Below, one piece after another: positions 53,800 to 64,000 of a stretch of DNA of 64,000 nucleotides; position 1 is the stretch's first letter, and every line of letters starts with the position of its first letter. A program made the translations under genes and the position numbers. This DNA comes from Brachypodius melanocephalos. Its lineage: Eukaryota; Chordata; Aves; Passeriformes; Pycnonotidae. The notes below the pieces were generated by a model. It saw only the letters and a list, made by a program, of their open reading frames with translations, was not told the origin of the DNA and ran no database searches. The stretch is from assembly GCA_013398615.1 (NCBI GenBank), contig VZSR01001685.1:32155141-32219140 (forward strand), given 5' to 3'.

Positions 53800-56700
53800 C
53801 CCAGCTCCCTCTGGGGTTAGACCTGAGGAAATAGATAAAAGGTGGTGTCCTCTGTCGCGCAAAGGGAGTCATGTTCCGTCAGGGACTTACAGTGGAAACT
53901 GGGAGAAATAAGTGAGTTTTGAACACAACTGTGAGGCTTCTACAGCTAACCTCATCCAGAAAAAGGGCAATTTGAGGCCATGGAAAGCTGTCAGTGAATA
54001 TTGCCCACACCGATCTGCCCCATGGCACCGGGCAGGGGGGACCAGAGAACGGCCTCTGGCTTCTCAGTTATGGAAGTGACAGCATCCTGTATGGTTTGGA
54101 AATTCTGATTTTTTTTCTATTTTTTTTTTCTCACAACATCTAATTGACAGTGACAATGAACTCACCCTGCTAACTCCCAGAGGAGCACACTAAAGCTCCC
54201 ATATTAGTTTGCTGGACTTCACTTTACTTAAGTATCTAATATTAATTAAAATCCTTATTGTTTTGCTGATTTTTAAAAACATATATATTTCATATCACCT
54301 ATTAAGAACTCCAGAAGTTCAGAATAGGAAGGTAACACCAAGTACATAATCGCATAAATAACAAGTAATTAATTATTAATATCCAGTGTTAAGATTTATA
54401 GTTCTGGCTAGTTGATAAAGACTATTTTATTGTTTCCATCAAGCATATTGGCTCTGCTTTGCTGTAGTCTCTGAATTTTATTACCTTAGGTATTCAGAGA
54501 TGAATACTGTCCCTGAAATAGCAGCTATTATGTACAGATGTCACACTCCTACAATCTTCTCTCCTAACACATCATCTTCCAGTTGGTTTCCTGAACTGTT
54601 CACGCATGATGTGCTATCAGCCTTCGCTTTGCAGACACTGATGCAGCACATCTGCACTCACTAACACATTTGCTGCTGTTTAAGGTCTGATTTAAAGTAA
54701 TTTCTCCCAAGTGAATTAGTTTATACTCAGACATGTCCTGTTTCTTCTGACTCACCATCCATTCCCACAAGATTGTCATGTAAAACAGTTGCTCTTCTAC
54801 TCTTATCAACCATTCCCTTAGCTACATAAGAACTAATTATAAATTATTAATATGTAAGTGCCCATAAATATTAAATGTCTCTGGCTGTTACTCCAGAACA
54901 GTTAGTGATGTGAAAGTCAATGGGGCAACCAAAGTAAAGGTATGGCTTTTCATGGGGCTTTTAGAAAGAAGTGTGTCAGGTGCCGCAAACCAGATTTACA
55001 CAAGATCAACTACCCTTCTTGGCATATTGAAATGGTATCACGTACAGACATAGAAGTATGTATTCTTCCAGTATTTTACCTATTTAAATGTGCTAAGGAT
55101 GAACTAAAGAGTAAAAACCGTGTTTTTCTTAGGGGCTCAAAACTGAGTTGTTGCTGGGTTGTAAGGGAAGGAGAAGGGGCAGGAACAGAAATACAGCAAA
55201 AAAAGGGGGTGTGCCAGGTATTTTGAAAGCTGCTTCTGTGCCTGCTGGGTAGATGGGAATATTCGGGCTGGTAATGGCTGTTTTTCGAGGCGCTGCCCAT
55301 CCCAGCAGGAATAGTTATCACCTCACACGCTGCCGCCCGTGAGCTGGCAGTGCCGGCAGAGCAGCCCAAGGAGCGCTGGACTGCAGCCACTGCACAGATC
55401 CCGGCAACCTGCTCTCCTAGGCAACTTCGCCTGTGCCTAGGGAGAATCATGCTTCTCACTGTGGGAAATGAAAACATAAAGTGGAAGAAAAAATCAGCTT
55501 GTCGGTCGTCTCCCAGTTTGTCTGGTGCTGGCAATTACACTACTGAAAATTTCTATTTCATTTGGCTGATATTGTTTATGCTCTTACATTAAATGATGGT
55601 AATCTAATGTTCTCTCAAATACCTGATATACACAATAATTCATTTGAAGGGCCAATGACTGGTCTAACCAAGAGACACTATATATGGCAAAATATAAATA
55701 TTAGAAGGTTTTTGTAGTTCTGTGAACAAAATGCTTATATGTAGGAAAAAAAACTCAAACAAAACCAACTGTTTTTTCTATTTGGTGAACTAATTGGGGA
55801 AATTATTTCTTTTTAATATACTGATTGTACTCTTAAAGGCTGCAGATTGCAGGAAGTGACACAGTCACACTTGCTCCCTATACTAGACATGGTTCAGGAA
55901 AGCAGAAGACATTTGTTAAAGACAATATCAATATTGCACATGTAAAAACGAGCAATTGCACATCTAAATGAGCGTGTAATTGTAATTGCACTTGATTTTA
56001 GGTTTGTAATGGATGGCACTTAACGGCAAAGTAATGGCTTTGTGCTGAAATGAAAGGACTCCTGGGTCAGCCTGAGGGCAGACTTGTAGTTGCAAGTTCA
56101 AAAAGACATTTTCAGTGTAATTTGATGCTCAGTTGTGCAGCCAAATGTAATCAGTCTATTTGCATATCTAATTGTGATTTATTTAGCAGTACTTTTTTGG
56201 GAGACTTTTTTTTTTTTCTTTAAGCCACTTTGAAAATAATTTCATTACAAAGCAAAAAAAAAACCCAAACCAAAACAAACCAACCCTCCCCCCAAACCAT
56301 TATTTCCAATGCTGTATGCTTTATTAAGTCAGTCAACAGAACAAACACCGAGACAAGAATGTGCATATAAATATATGTATGCACACAGAGAATACTATGG
56401 TTGTACTTTTGTGAAGTGGCTGCTTTTAGCTAAACTAGTGACTTACCCTGTGGGGGGCAGCCCAGAGAAAGAACACAAAAACTCTTTTACTCCCTGACTG
56501 TTCCTGAAACTGAGCCACTTAATATATTGAGGTTTATCTTTCAATAGAGTTGAGAATTCAGAATATTAATCACATGCATTAATCTTCTTTTTGGCTACAG
56601 AAATCGTTGAATTAAAAGTGGGAAGCTATTGCTGTATTTAGTGCTTACTTACACTTATGTGTAACTAGAGGAATGTTTATGATCAGCATATAGTACTATA

Positions 56701-58990
56701 TAAAATATCAAATATATTTTCTTCACATACAAAAATTCTCTCAAGTCTGTCAACTGTCACACTTCTCAAATTAGGATTCTGTATTTTTCTTTAAAATTAA
56801 TTTTCTGGTAACATTAATTGTAACAGATTCTCAATATTTTTTCTTTAATTTTCTGACTACTGTAAATGTGGAGAAAAAAATCTCAACAACATGGGTCAAA
56901 AGCACTATGTGAGTACCAAACAATCCCTAAATGACAGATAAAATTATTTTATAAATAAAATATATCTCAAAACTAAACATTCATTCTGTTGGGGAAGGTC
57001 TGCCTTGTTCATCTCTCTCGCTGAGGATGGCAATACTGAAGTGCAGAGGTAAAGTACTGCACCTGAACTCAAGGTGCATTCAGGATGCACTGAATATTCT
57101 CAGTAACTGCAGACACTCAACATCAGCGTTTCGACTGACCTCATTTTGTAGGCTCTGAAACACTAGCTGCATGTCCTGCCTCTTGAAAGGGATCCCAGAA
57201 GCCACAGGCAGGAGGGTTAAAAGGCAGAAAGGCCCTTGAAACCTGTAGGCTCTGCTGTATGACAGAGAAGCTGGGCAGCAGGGTGTGCGCTTCCAGGACC
57301 AGCACTGGCACTGCATCTTTATCAGCGTTGCCCTTTTGTTTTGACACAAAAAATGGTGCCTCTGTTGAAGAATTAGCCTGTGGAGAGCACAGCTCAGATG
57401 CAGAGCTTGAGGTTGCTATGTGGATCCATTGGATGGTGGAAAAAGATGCCATGGGACAAGTTGATGCCTAGAGAAGGAAAACAGATAGACTACAGCTAAT
57501 AGCTTGATGACCTTACTTTGTAAATAATGGAGGGTATTGGCAAGTATCAAGGTATCAGCTGTTCGCTTTTTTTTTTTTTTTTGATTAACAAATAAGGTAA
57601 AGAAGTTAGGAAAGATTTTTGGTTCTGCTTAGAATCAATAAAAAATCATCTATCATTATTCATGACAAAGTCTTATAATTATGTCTGTAAGTCTATAATT
57701 TCCTACATATGCTTAGTAGTAGCTAGAATAAACAAATAAAAGACAAAAAAGAACCCCACACATACTGTTCTCTTGTGTGGTTTTAGATATTCACAGGAAA
57801 GGAGACTCACGTATTTAATAACTAATAATATTCCTATAAGAGTTCATTTTACTTTGGAAGAACTGAAATTCTGAAATCACAGCTTAATAAATTTAGTGAA
57901 AGCTTTGCACTTTTTTTGTGTGCCAGAATTTCACCTGTTATTTGTATAGATTCCTTTACTCTGAATTCTTATGCCTGATGCATCTCTCATAGCTGAATTA
58001 CAAGACCTTTATATATGCTGGAGTCAGTCTCTGAATCTGAAAAAAAAATCTTCAAGATAAATCTCATTTCTCTTGAACAGAAGCTCATGCTTCAATGCAA
58101 TGAAGAATTCTGCTTTCCAGTATTTCAGTCATGGGAGTTGGGTTTAGTTTTTAGGCTGATTGAGATTGCTGTCATAGCTTTTAATACCACAAGTGCATAT
58201 AGAGTCTTATTACTAAGACATTGCTAACTTTCGATTCAGACTCAATCAGCATGATTCAGCAAATGGTACCAAAACCTCTACTGATAAATAATGATGCAGT
58301 AGAATGTGGACAGTATAGTCAGGACCAAGAGCATAACAGGAAAAAAAAAAAAAAAGACCAAAGTTTGGAATGTGACATAAGGAAACATGTATTAACTGTG
58401 CAAAAGAGTAGTGATTATAAAAAATACACACATTAAATTACGCAGTCGTGCTTCTTTGGATTGAGATAATTTTTTGCATCAAAGCTGTGACATAGTCATC
58501 AAAGTTGTTGACAATTTTAGTTTACATGCCAAATAGGAAATAAAATTTCAAATTCATACAACTGTTGTGTGTTCAGATATATATATACATGACATTAAGA
58601 ATGACCTAATTGAAAATCAATCCTTTGTAAATTAATCCATTTTTGTACATACTGGGAAATAAAATTTGCTTTTTCTTCTTGAAAGATAGTGTAAAATTAC
58701 TAAATGCATATTGCTAACTATTGGAATGGAATAAGTATGACCTAGTTTAGCTTTTGCTAGATGTGAGGTATGGCTGATTTTCAAGGAATCAAAATAAAGT
58801 TCCTTACTTATATTGCCATTTGTTCATTTACACAAGAAAGATTAATATTTCTATAGCCGTTAAGTTAGTACCTATCTTATATCAGTTCACTGATAGAATT
58901 CTGAACATCTGTTCTTCTGTGCAGTGAATATCTAGTAGCCTGCAAAGATGAACTAATAAGAGATCTTCTGCATTATGAAATACATTTTCT
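53800..58990. other. Region upstream of C8orf88, no recognised gene
   Basis: AT-rich, with a modestly GC-richer patch at 55270-55440 and poly-A/T tracts near 54115-54130, 56207-56220 and 57565-57582. One exon-like minus frame lies at 57142-57466. I found no PIP4P2 exon, the expected human neighbour. Confidence 0.65.
57142..57466 (-). other. Exon-like minus-strand frame, unidentified
   Basis: A good acceptor (gttttccttctctag) just above 57466 is followed in phase 0 by ASTCPMASFSTIQWIHIATS and continues open for about 108 codons to a stop at 57141. A possible donor, ctacag|gtttca, lies inside near 57239. The segment EAHTLLPSFSVIQQSLQ looks protein-like, but I recognise no family. The plus strand is also open (57259-57471, 70 codons), which weakens the case. 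Chance remains likely. Confidence 0.2.
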
Positions 58991-58999
58991 CCATTTCAG

Positions 59000-59110
59000 A
59001 AGAGGCAGGAAAGGAACCTTAGTCTTGTCCTGAAACAGTTTGGAACATACACCCACTCTCTGCACAGAGATAATATGGCTGCTGTGTCTGCTGTTGAAGA
59101 CAGTGAAAAT
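59000..59110 (+). CDS. Candidate exon of an unrecognised plus-strand gene
   Basis: The acceptor cattttctccatttcag ends at 58999 and the donor aat|gtaaga starts at 59111. Of three frames only one is open, giving 37 codons: KRQERNLSLVLKQFGTYTHS, then LHRDNMAAVSAVEDSEN. It is helical and polar and resembles no family I know. Phase 0 at its end matches the candidate exon at 63603. An alternative acceptor at 58923 opens a different frame (EYLVACKDELIRDLLHYEIH...) that stops at about 59033. Confidence 0.4.
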
Positions 59111-62100
59111 GTAAGAAAGAACAAAATGTTGTGCTTCCCTTCACTGTGTGGAACTGTGATCTCTTGCCATGTGAACCTGCATGAGAGAACCAGCATAATG
59201 CATGGAAGCAATCTGAGAAATAGCAGTCAGAGGAGTGCAGAACAAAGTCTAGCAAGTTTTGTCTGTCTGCTTAGCAGCTGCTTTTCCTCTGCCAGAGACA
59301 GCAGTTTCATAGAGTCAGGGAAGTAACTCCTGCCTATGCAGGGGCTCCTTGTGATAGAAACTAATTGCCAGAAGCAGGAGAGTTCTGGCAAGAGAACACT
59401 TGCACTGGGGTGCACTAAGGGAAAATGAGTGCATTGTGTGCCTTGGCTTGGCATTGCCTACTGCAGATCACTCTACTAAAAGAAGCCAGAAACTGCAGTT
59501 TGTGCTCCAATGCACCCATCGTTTACTTACTCTCTGCTATCTAAGCTTGCCACTTCATTGTGCCAGTGGACCCATCACAGTTTGGCTCTTTGCTGTCTCA
59601 GGACAGCACGTTGTTCTGGCCAAGAAGGGGCTTTTTTTCTTGCCCAAATGCTCTTGATCATTTATTGTGTGTCTCTTAAACATAAAGGCAGGGAAAAAGC
59701 AAAGGTCAACAAACAGCAAATGAGAAGAAGGAACAGCATCAAGTCAGAAACAAAAGAATTGTTGCTGTCATTAACCAAACTTAGAAATAATTAGAAAAAC
59801 CCAAGCACACAACAAAAACACACACAAAAAAAGCAAAAATAGTACCGAAAAATTCTATTTTGGAATGGAAGTCCTATAACCACCCCAGGAATAAAAATTG
59901 ATTTTCTGAATATGCAAAAGTTTCCTTTTCTGTATAAGAACTGAAAAAAAAGTAATTCACTGCTTGCAAAATGAACAGTTGAAGTCTTTGATGTTTGTGA
60001 GAATAAGTACACATCATGGCCCCCTAACTGGCAAAAATGAAAGGATTTTAACTTCATATTATTAAAAATAATAAAAAAAAAGAAACATCAAAAAAAGATC
60101 AAGTTCTAATTTCTGTGAAGGAAATACTGTTTGGTCTGTGAGCATAAGCTTGCAGAGACATTTGGCCCCATAAGTCAGTTACAGGTGTTCCGTTGATTTA
60201 ATTAGTAAGTCTTACTTTCTAGGGCTTTAGAAGTATTACATTAATAACATGTCTTGGTTGGAGCAAATTTATACCAGTTCATCATATCTATCTATTTTTT
60301 ATTATTCCACCACAGCTTATACTGGAAGGTTTTTTTTAAATAAAATTTTATGGAGCTTTAATCTGGATTTAGTATTTATCATATGAGTGTAGTGAAAGAA
60401 ATGTGCAAAAAATTGTCTGCTTATATAAGCTGTGTAAATAAAAAGACATTTTCCCTCCAAGTTTGTAAATACAAAAAACTATTTTTAAACAAGTTAAAAT
60501 TTTTAACACTTTTCATGCTTTTAACTGCCACTGTGAATCAAACTCAACATTTATGAAAAAAACTGTACTTTTCTGGAGTAATCTTTTTCAATAACATTTG
60601 CAGTTTAATCAAGAAGGTTAACTCATTTTGAGATTTATTTAGTTTTTAATTCAAAGCTTTTAATGAAGCACAAGAGCATTTAGGAAATTGAGATTTTGAG
60701 GGAGTCTTCTCAGCCATTCTTCAGAGAAGTCTATCAATAGGGTATCAGTTTCCATGAGGAATCATCATGTGAGCTCCTGTGACCCTCTCCACCTTCTCCA
60801 CCCAGGAAAGTTAAACAGGGCTGCCAGTATCCCACTGAACATTAGGCATATGCTGCCCTGGATCAGGAATTTGTTCAGTCCTACCTCACCTCAGGAATGT
60901 GACTTCAGGGACTCTACAGTGGTATCAATCTCTCTATCAGCAATACCATTTTTTGCAGGAGAAGTAATCTGAACGTGATGTCCTGAAACCAAGCAGTTAG
61001 CACCGTTGAAACTACTTTATGTACTTGCACTAAACAGAAAATGTTCTATCACTCTAGTCAGTGTCAGGAAAAGAAATGGTTATATTAATGAAGCATATAT
61101 TCCTCATCAATTTAGAAAATATTGTAGACTTAAAGAATGACAGAGATTCCATAAATAATAATGGAATAGGAAACTTAGGGTTCAGTCAGCTCGCATAAAT
61201 ATCTCATTAAATCAGCTCACGCCAAGGCTTTCCTTCAAGCCCAGATTAGAATCTGCTGTTACTTTAAAATTCCATTCAAGTTTTCCAGCTCAGCCAGCCT
61301 GTGTGCTTACAAGTGTGAGACCAAAAGCAGTTAATCCTAGTAGGGAAGTAAATTTCACAAATACAAACACTGGAATTGTAAAATTTACCATTTTCTTCTT
61401 TCTCTGCCTACTCTCAGAAATCAGATCGGTATTAGCTACACTTAATGCGGTATTAAAATACATGAGCTGCTGTGGGCATAAAAAGATTCTGCATTATGTG
61501 ATGGTAATGCTGTCCTGCTCCTGTCACTGTAGCAAGAGCTGGCTTCTCTGCACTAGAGAAGGGCAGGATCCCACCCCAGCAGTGCCTCACTGCCTGTATG
61601 TGACAAAAATTGCTGTCCTCATGTGCAGCCATGCATCAGAGTGAGCTCTCCACACTCCTGACCTGCTGTTTTCTTATGCTAAAGCATAGGAAAAGTCAAC
61701 AGTTTTAAAGCTTTCATTTCGGGTTTCTAAAAACAAACAAATGAATAATATTTTTTTTTCAATCCAATTGCACTGATTTTTTTAGTTTTAAACAAATTGA
61801 AACAGAGGGGCTGCAGAGTGGTTTTGTTCTGTATTGATGACATTAGCTTAAAATCACTATATGTAACAGATTTTGTTTTCTGCTTTCTACTTTAAAACAA
61901 AGATGAAGAAAAATGGTTTATTCTCACTAATATTACATTGCTTTTTCCCAGTTTAACATTCTTTTTAGGCTTTCTGCTACAGATTTAATACCAGATATAT
62001 ATATAGTATCTTATGACTATGCAATTTCTACCTTCATAAAATAAATTAGTTATAGATAAATTAAATAAAACACTATTAATAAATAGTATGTTTGTACATC

Positions 62101-63602
62101 AGGAGTCTTATTATCAATAATAGCTGCTACATTATGTTTTCCAAATTTGGAAAGAAAAGCACATTTTTAGGTTGTATCTTTTCAGTGATAACAGACAGAA
62201 AAAGTGTTATTTGCTGCAAGCCTCCCAGTCCATGGAGACCTTTCCTTCTGCTACTGGTGACAGGACATTTTAAACAAAACTGGGTGTAGACTAGAAAGGC
62301 ACATTCAAATGATTTTTCAGGAAAACTATTACCTCTGTCCTGTTCAGCAATATGCAAATGAGTCTACTTTAGTGTTTTTCTAATCAGAATAAAATTTGTG
62401 AATTTGGGGTAATTTGGTTGTCCTGTTAGCACTGTATACATAGGACAGTAGCTTACAATGACGAGTGTCCCATCAGCCTTTTTGGGGATTGTAAAGAGAG
62501 CTGACTAGAAACCATCTTAGAAAGAGATTTATGAATAACAATTATGAGAAACTTTTGTGTGTGCACCTGTATGAGAGACAGATCTTGGAGGAAAATCTAA
62601 GCTGGTAGCAGGCTCTGATTTGCTTTTTGGATTTTTTTTTTATACTGTGCATGCATTTTTAACCTTTCCTCTTAGCTCCATTAGCTCCCTAGTGTCCAGT
62701 TTAGACAATCTAAATATAGCATTAAATACAGCAGCTTTGTAAGTAACATTTATTCATTTATCATTTAAAAACCTACAAAAAATATGATTGCCCTTGTAGT
62801 TCTTGTTTCAGCCGTCACAGGGTGATTTTACTCTACAGTTTATATGGGCTGCATTTTCTCCTGGAACACAGAGGCTGTCCCTGGGTGCTGTCAAGCTCAG
62901 GACATTTCTGCCAGGGTCCTTCAGTCACATAGGACAGTGCTGACGGAGGGAACTCGTGGGAAAGTGTGCTCTTAATCACAAAGAGGAATCACATCCTAAT
63001 CACAAAGAGGAAAGTTTTGCTGCTACAGGCCTTCCAGCTTCCATGACCTGATACAAGGTGGACTGAAAGCAGACAGCATGGGTGTCAAAGACCAGACCAG
63101 CTCAGAGCCCAAGTTCTCTCCAGCCTCATCCTATTGCTGCAAAGTCAGGTGGATAATGATCCATGGACATTGGAGTACTAAAAGCATCTTTGTAAGGGTG
63201 CTGGAATCCTTCATGGACTAGATACTGTGCCAAAAGGCATACTATACCACATACACAAAAAAAATGCAGCAGTCTGCATAAAGGTTGGTTTATGCAGAAT
63301 TTAGTGTCATTACTAAATAATTAGGTGTTTCTTCCTCATTTTTCACAGTGTGATTTCCTCTGTTTCAATTGCTTGGTTTGATTCTCATGGATTGTGTTTC
63401 CTGCTTCAGTTTTGTATCACTCAGTATTCCCCTCTATGCTCTTTCTTCACCCTGACACTTGCTGTTACTTTATTTTCCTCCTTCAGGTTGCCCAATTGCC
63501 AACAAAATAGCCTCCAGTACTGGAGGAGGTGGTCCTTTCTTCTTTCAGATATGATAGAAGGAGGAAATACAGGAAAGTCATGTCTATTTCTTGTACCTCC
63601 AG
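59111..63602 (+). other. Possible intron of the candidate gene; otherwise unassigned
   Basis: AT-rich. A 113-codon frame at 61303-61644 has no supporting evidence. A direct repeat lies at 62973-63012. No known element recognised. Confidence 0.5.
62973..63012. repeat. Direct repeat, period 24
   Basis: The 16-base string taatcacaaagaggaa occurs at 62973-62988 and again at 62997-63012. Local duplication. Confidence 0.9.
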
Positions 63603-63657
63603 AATGAAAGCACCAGCCTAACCACTTCAGAGGAAACAGATACCCAGGACAAAACAG
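63603..63657 (+). CDS. Candidate exon 2 of the unrecognised gene
   Basis: The acceptor ttcttgtacctccag ends at 63602 and the donor acag|gtattc starts at 63658. In phase 0 it reads NESTSLTTSEETDTQDKT plus one base. It is Ser/Thr/Glu-rich and probably disordered. Phase joins smoothly to the exons on both sides. Confidence 0.35.
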
Positions 63658-63752
63658 GTATTCTGAAATTTTTAGCCATCTAGTTCTAACAAATACCTAC
63701 TGAGAGCACACAGGCGAAATTTCTCATGAGTCTTGTAACTCAACTATTTCAG

Positions 63753-63823
63753 ATCACTTTGCAGGAGAATTAAAAACACCAACTGATCCCACCGAACTGC
63801 TCCAAAGCAGGGTGCAGGGGTAG
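63753..63823 (+). CDS. Candidate terminal exon of the unrecognised gene
   Basis: The acceptor caactatttcag ends at 63752. Taking the single base from the preceding candidate exon, it reads D (split), then HFAGELKTPTDPTELLQSRV, QG and TAG at 63821-63823. With the two upstream segments it gives a coherent C-terminal tail of about 79 residues. An internal donor-like agcagg|gtgcag near 63811 would allow continuation beyond the stop. Confidence 0.35.
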
Positions 63824-64000
63824 CTGGAATTTTATAGAGCTATGTGGTTTCATTTAAGCATAATCAGTTTTCCCCCATTCTCACTCCTGGCAAAACAGTA
63901 CTATTTGAACTGAAAGTGCATAGAAAATACATACATGACTTTTGGGATGGAAAATTTTGATCTAAAATATTAATATTTGACATTATAAGCATCAAAGCAA

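Noticed and set aside
53306..53862. Several overlapping open frames on both strands
   Set aside because: They follow from the GC-rich CpG island, where stop codons are rare; products are Ala/Arg/Pro/Gly-rich without domains.
55270..55440. GC-richer patch with ggcaac half-sites resembling an X-box promoter
   Set aside because: Second half-site does not fit, CpG density is modest, and no start exon could be placed next to it.

Overview
The window is nuclear DNA of a vertebrate and almost certainly of a bird. It is AT-rich, its genes are split by GT-AG introns, and it carries several CR1 LINE fragments with the (ATTCTATG)n 3' tip typical of sauropsids. The introns are compact compared with mammals. 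Protein similarity was judged from memory of human NECAB1 and C8orf88; no database search was possible. Most long open frames here are chance frames in introns or transposon remnants.

Layout. (1) 364-42555, plus strand: NECAB1 from the exon carrying the second half of EF-hand loop 1 through to the stop codon. Eleven coding exons have matching phases and together give about 308 residues; the first coding exon or exons lie before base 1. (2) 42556-44855: a short intergenic gap between convergent genes, with the NECAB1 3' UTR (strong hairpin, poly(A) signal) and antisense poly(A) signals. (3) 44856-51404, minus strand: the C8orf88 orthologue, five coding exons and about 120 residues, with a clear eIF4E-binding motif YSRDFLL. 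Its probable promoter is a CpG island at 53380-53760. (4) 53.8-64 kb: no recognised gene. Human PIP4P2, expected next, was not found. A chain of three phase-compatible exon-like segments on the plus strand (59000-63823) ends in a stop and may be the 3' end of an unrecognised gene. One exon-like frame lies on the minus strand at 57142-57466.

The NECAB1 introns hold a CR1 nested in a CR1 (about 970-1450), a minus-strand CR1 ORF2 fragment (about 7690-8260), a GATA microsatellite (13107-13220), an unidentified antisense frame of about 190 codons beside an exon (15274-15840), a GC-rich interspersed repeat with a degenerate internal repeat (about 18457-19110) and further CR1 pieces. A rearranged CR1 mosaic lies in a C8orf88 intron (46225-47060).

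The two genes are unrelated in function. NECAB1 is a neuronal EF-hand protein with a C-terminal ABM domain; C8orf88 is a small protein predicted to bind the cap-binding factor eIF4E. The arrangement NECAB1(+) then C8orf88(-) is the one I recall from human chromosome 8q21. The most interesting items are the avian C8orf88 gene model, including an ambiguous splice donor, the unidentified antisense frame in the NECAB1 intron, and the possible new gene at the right edge.
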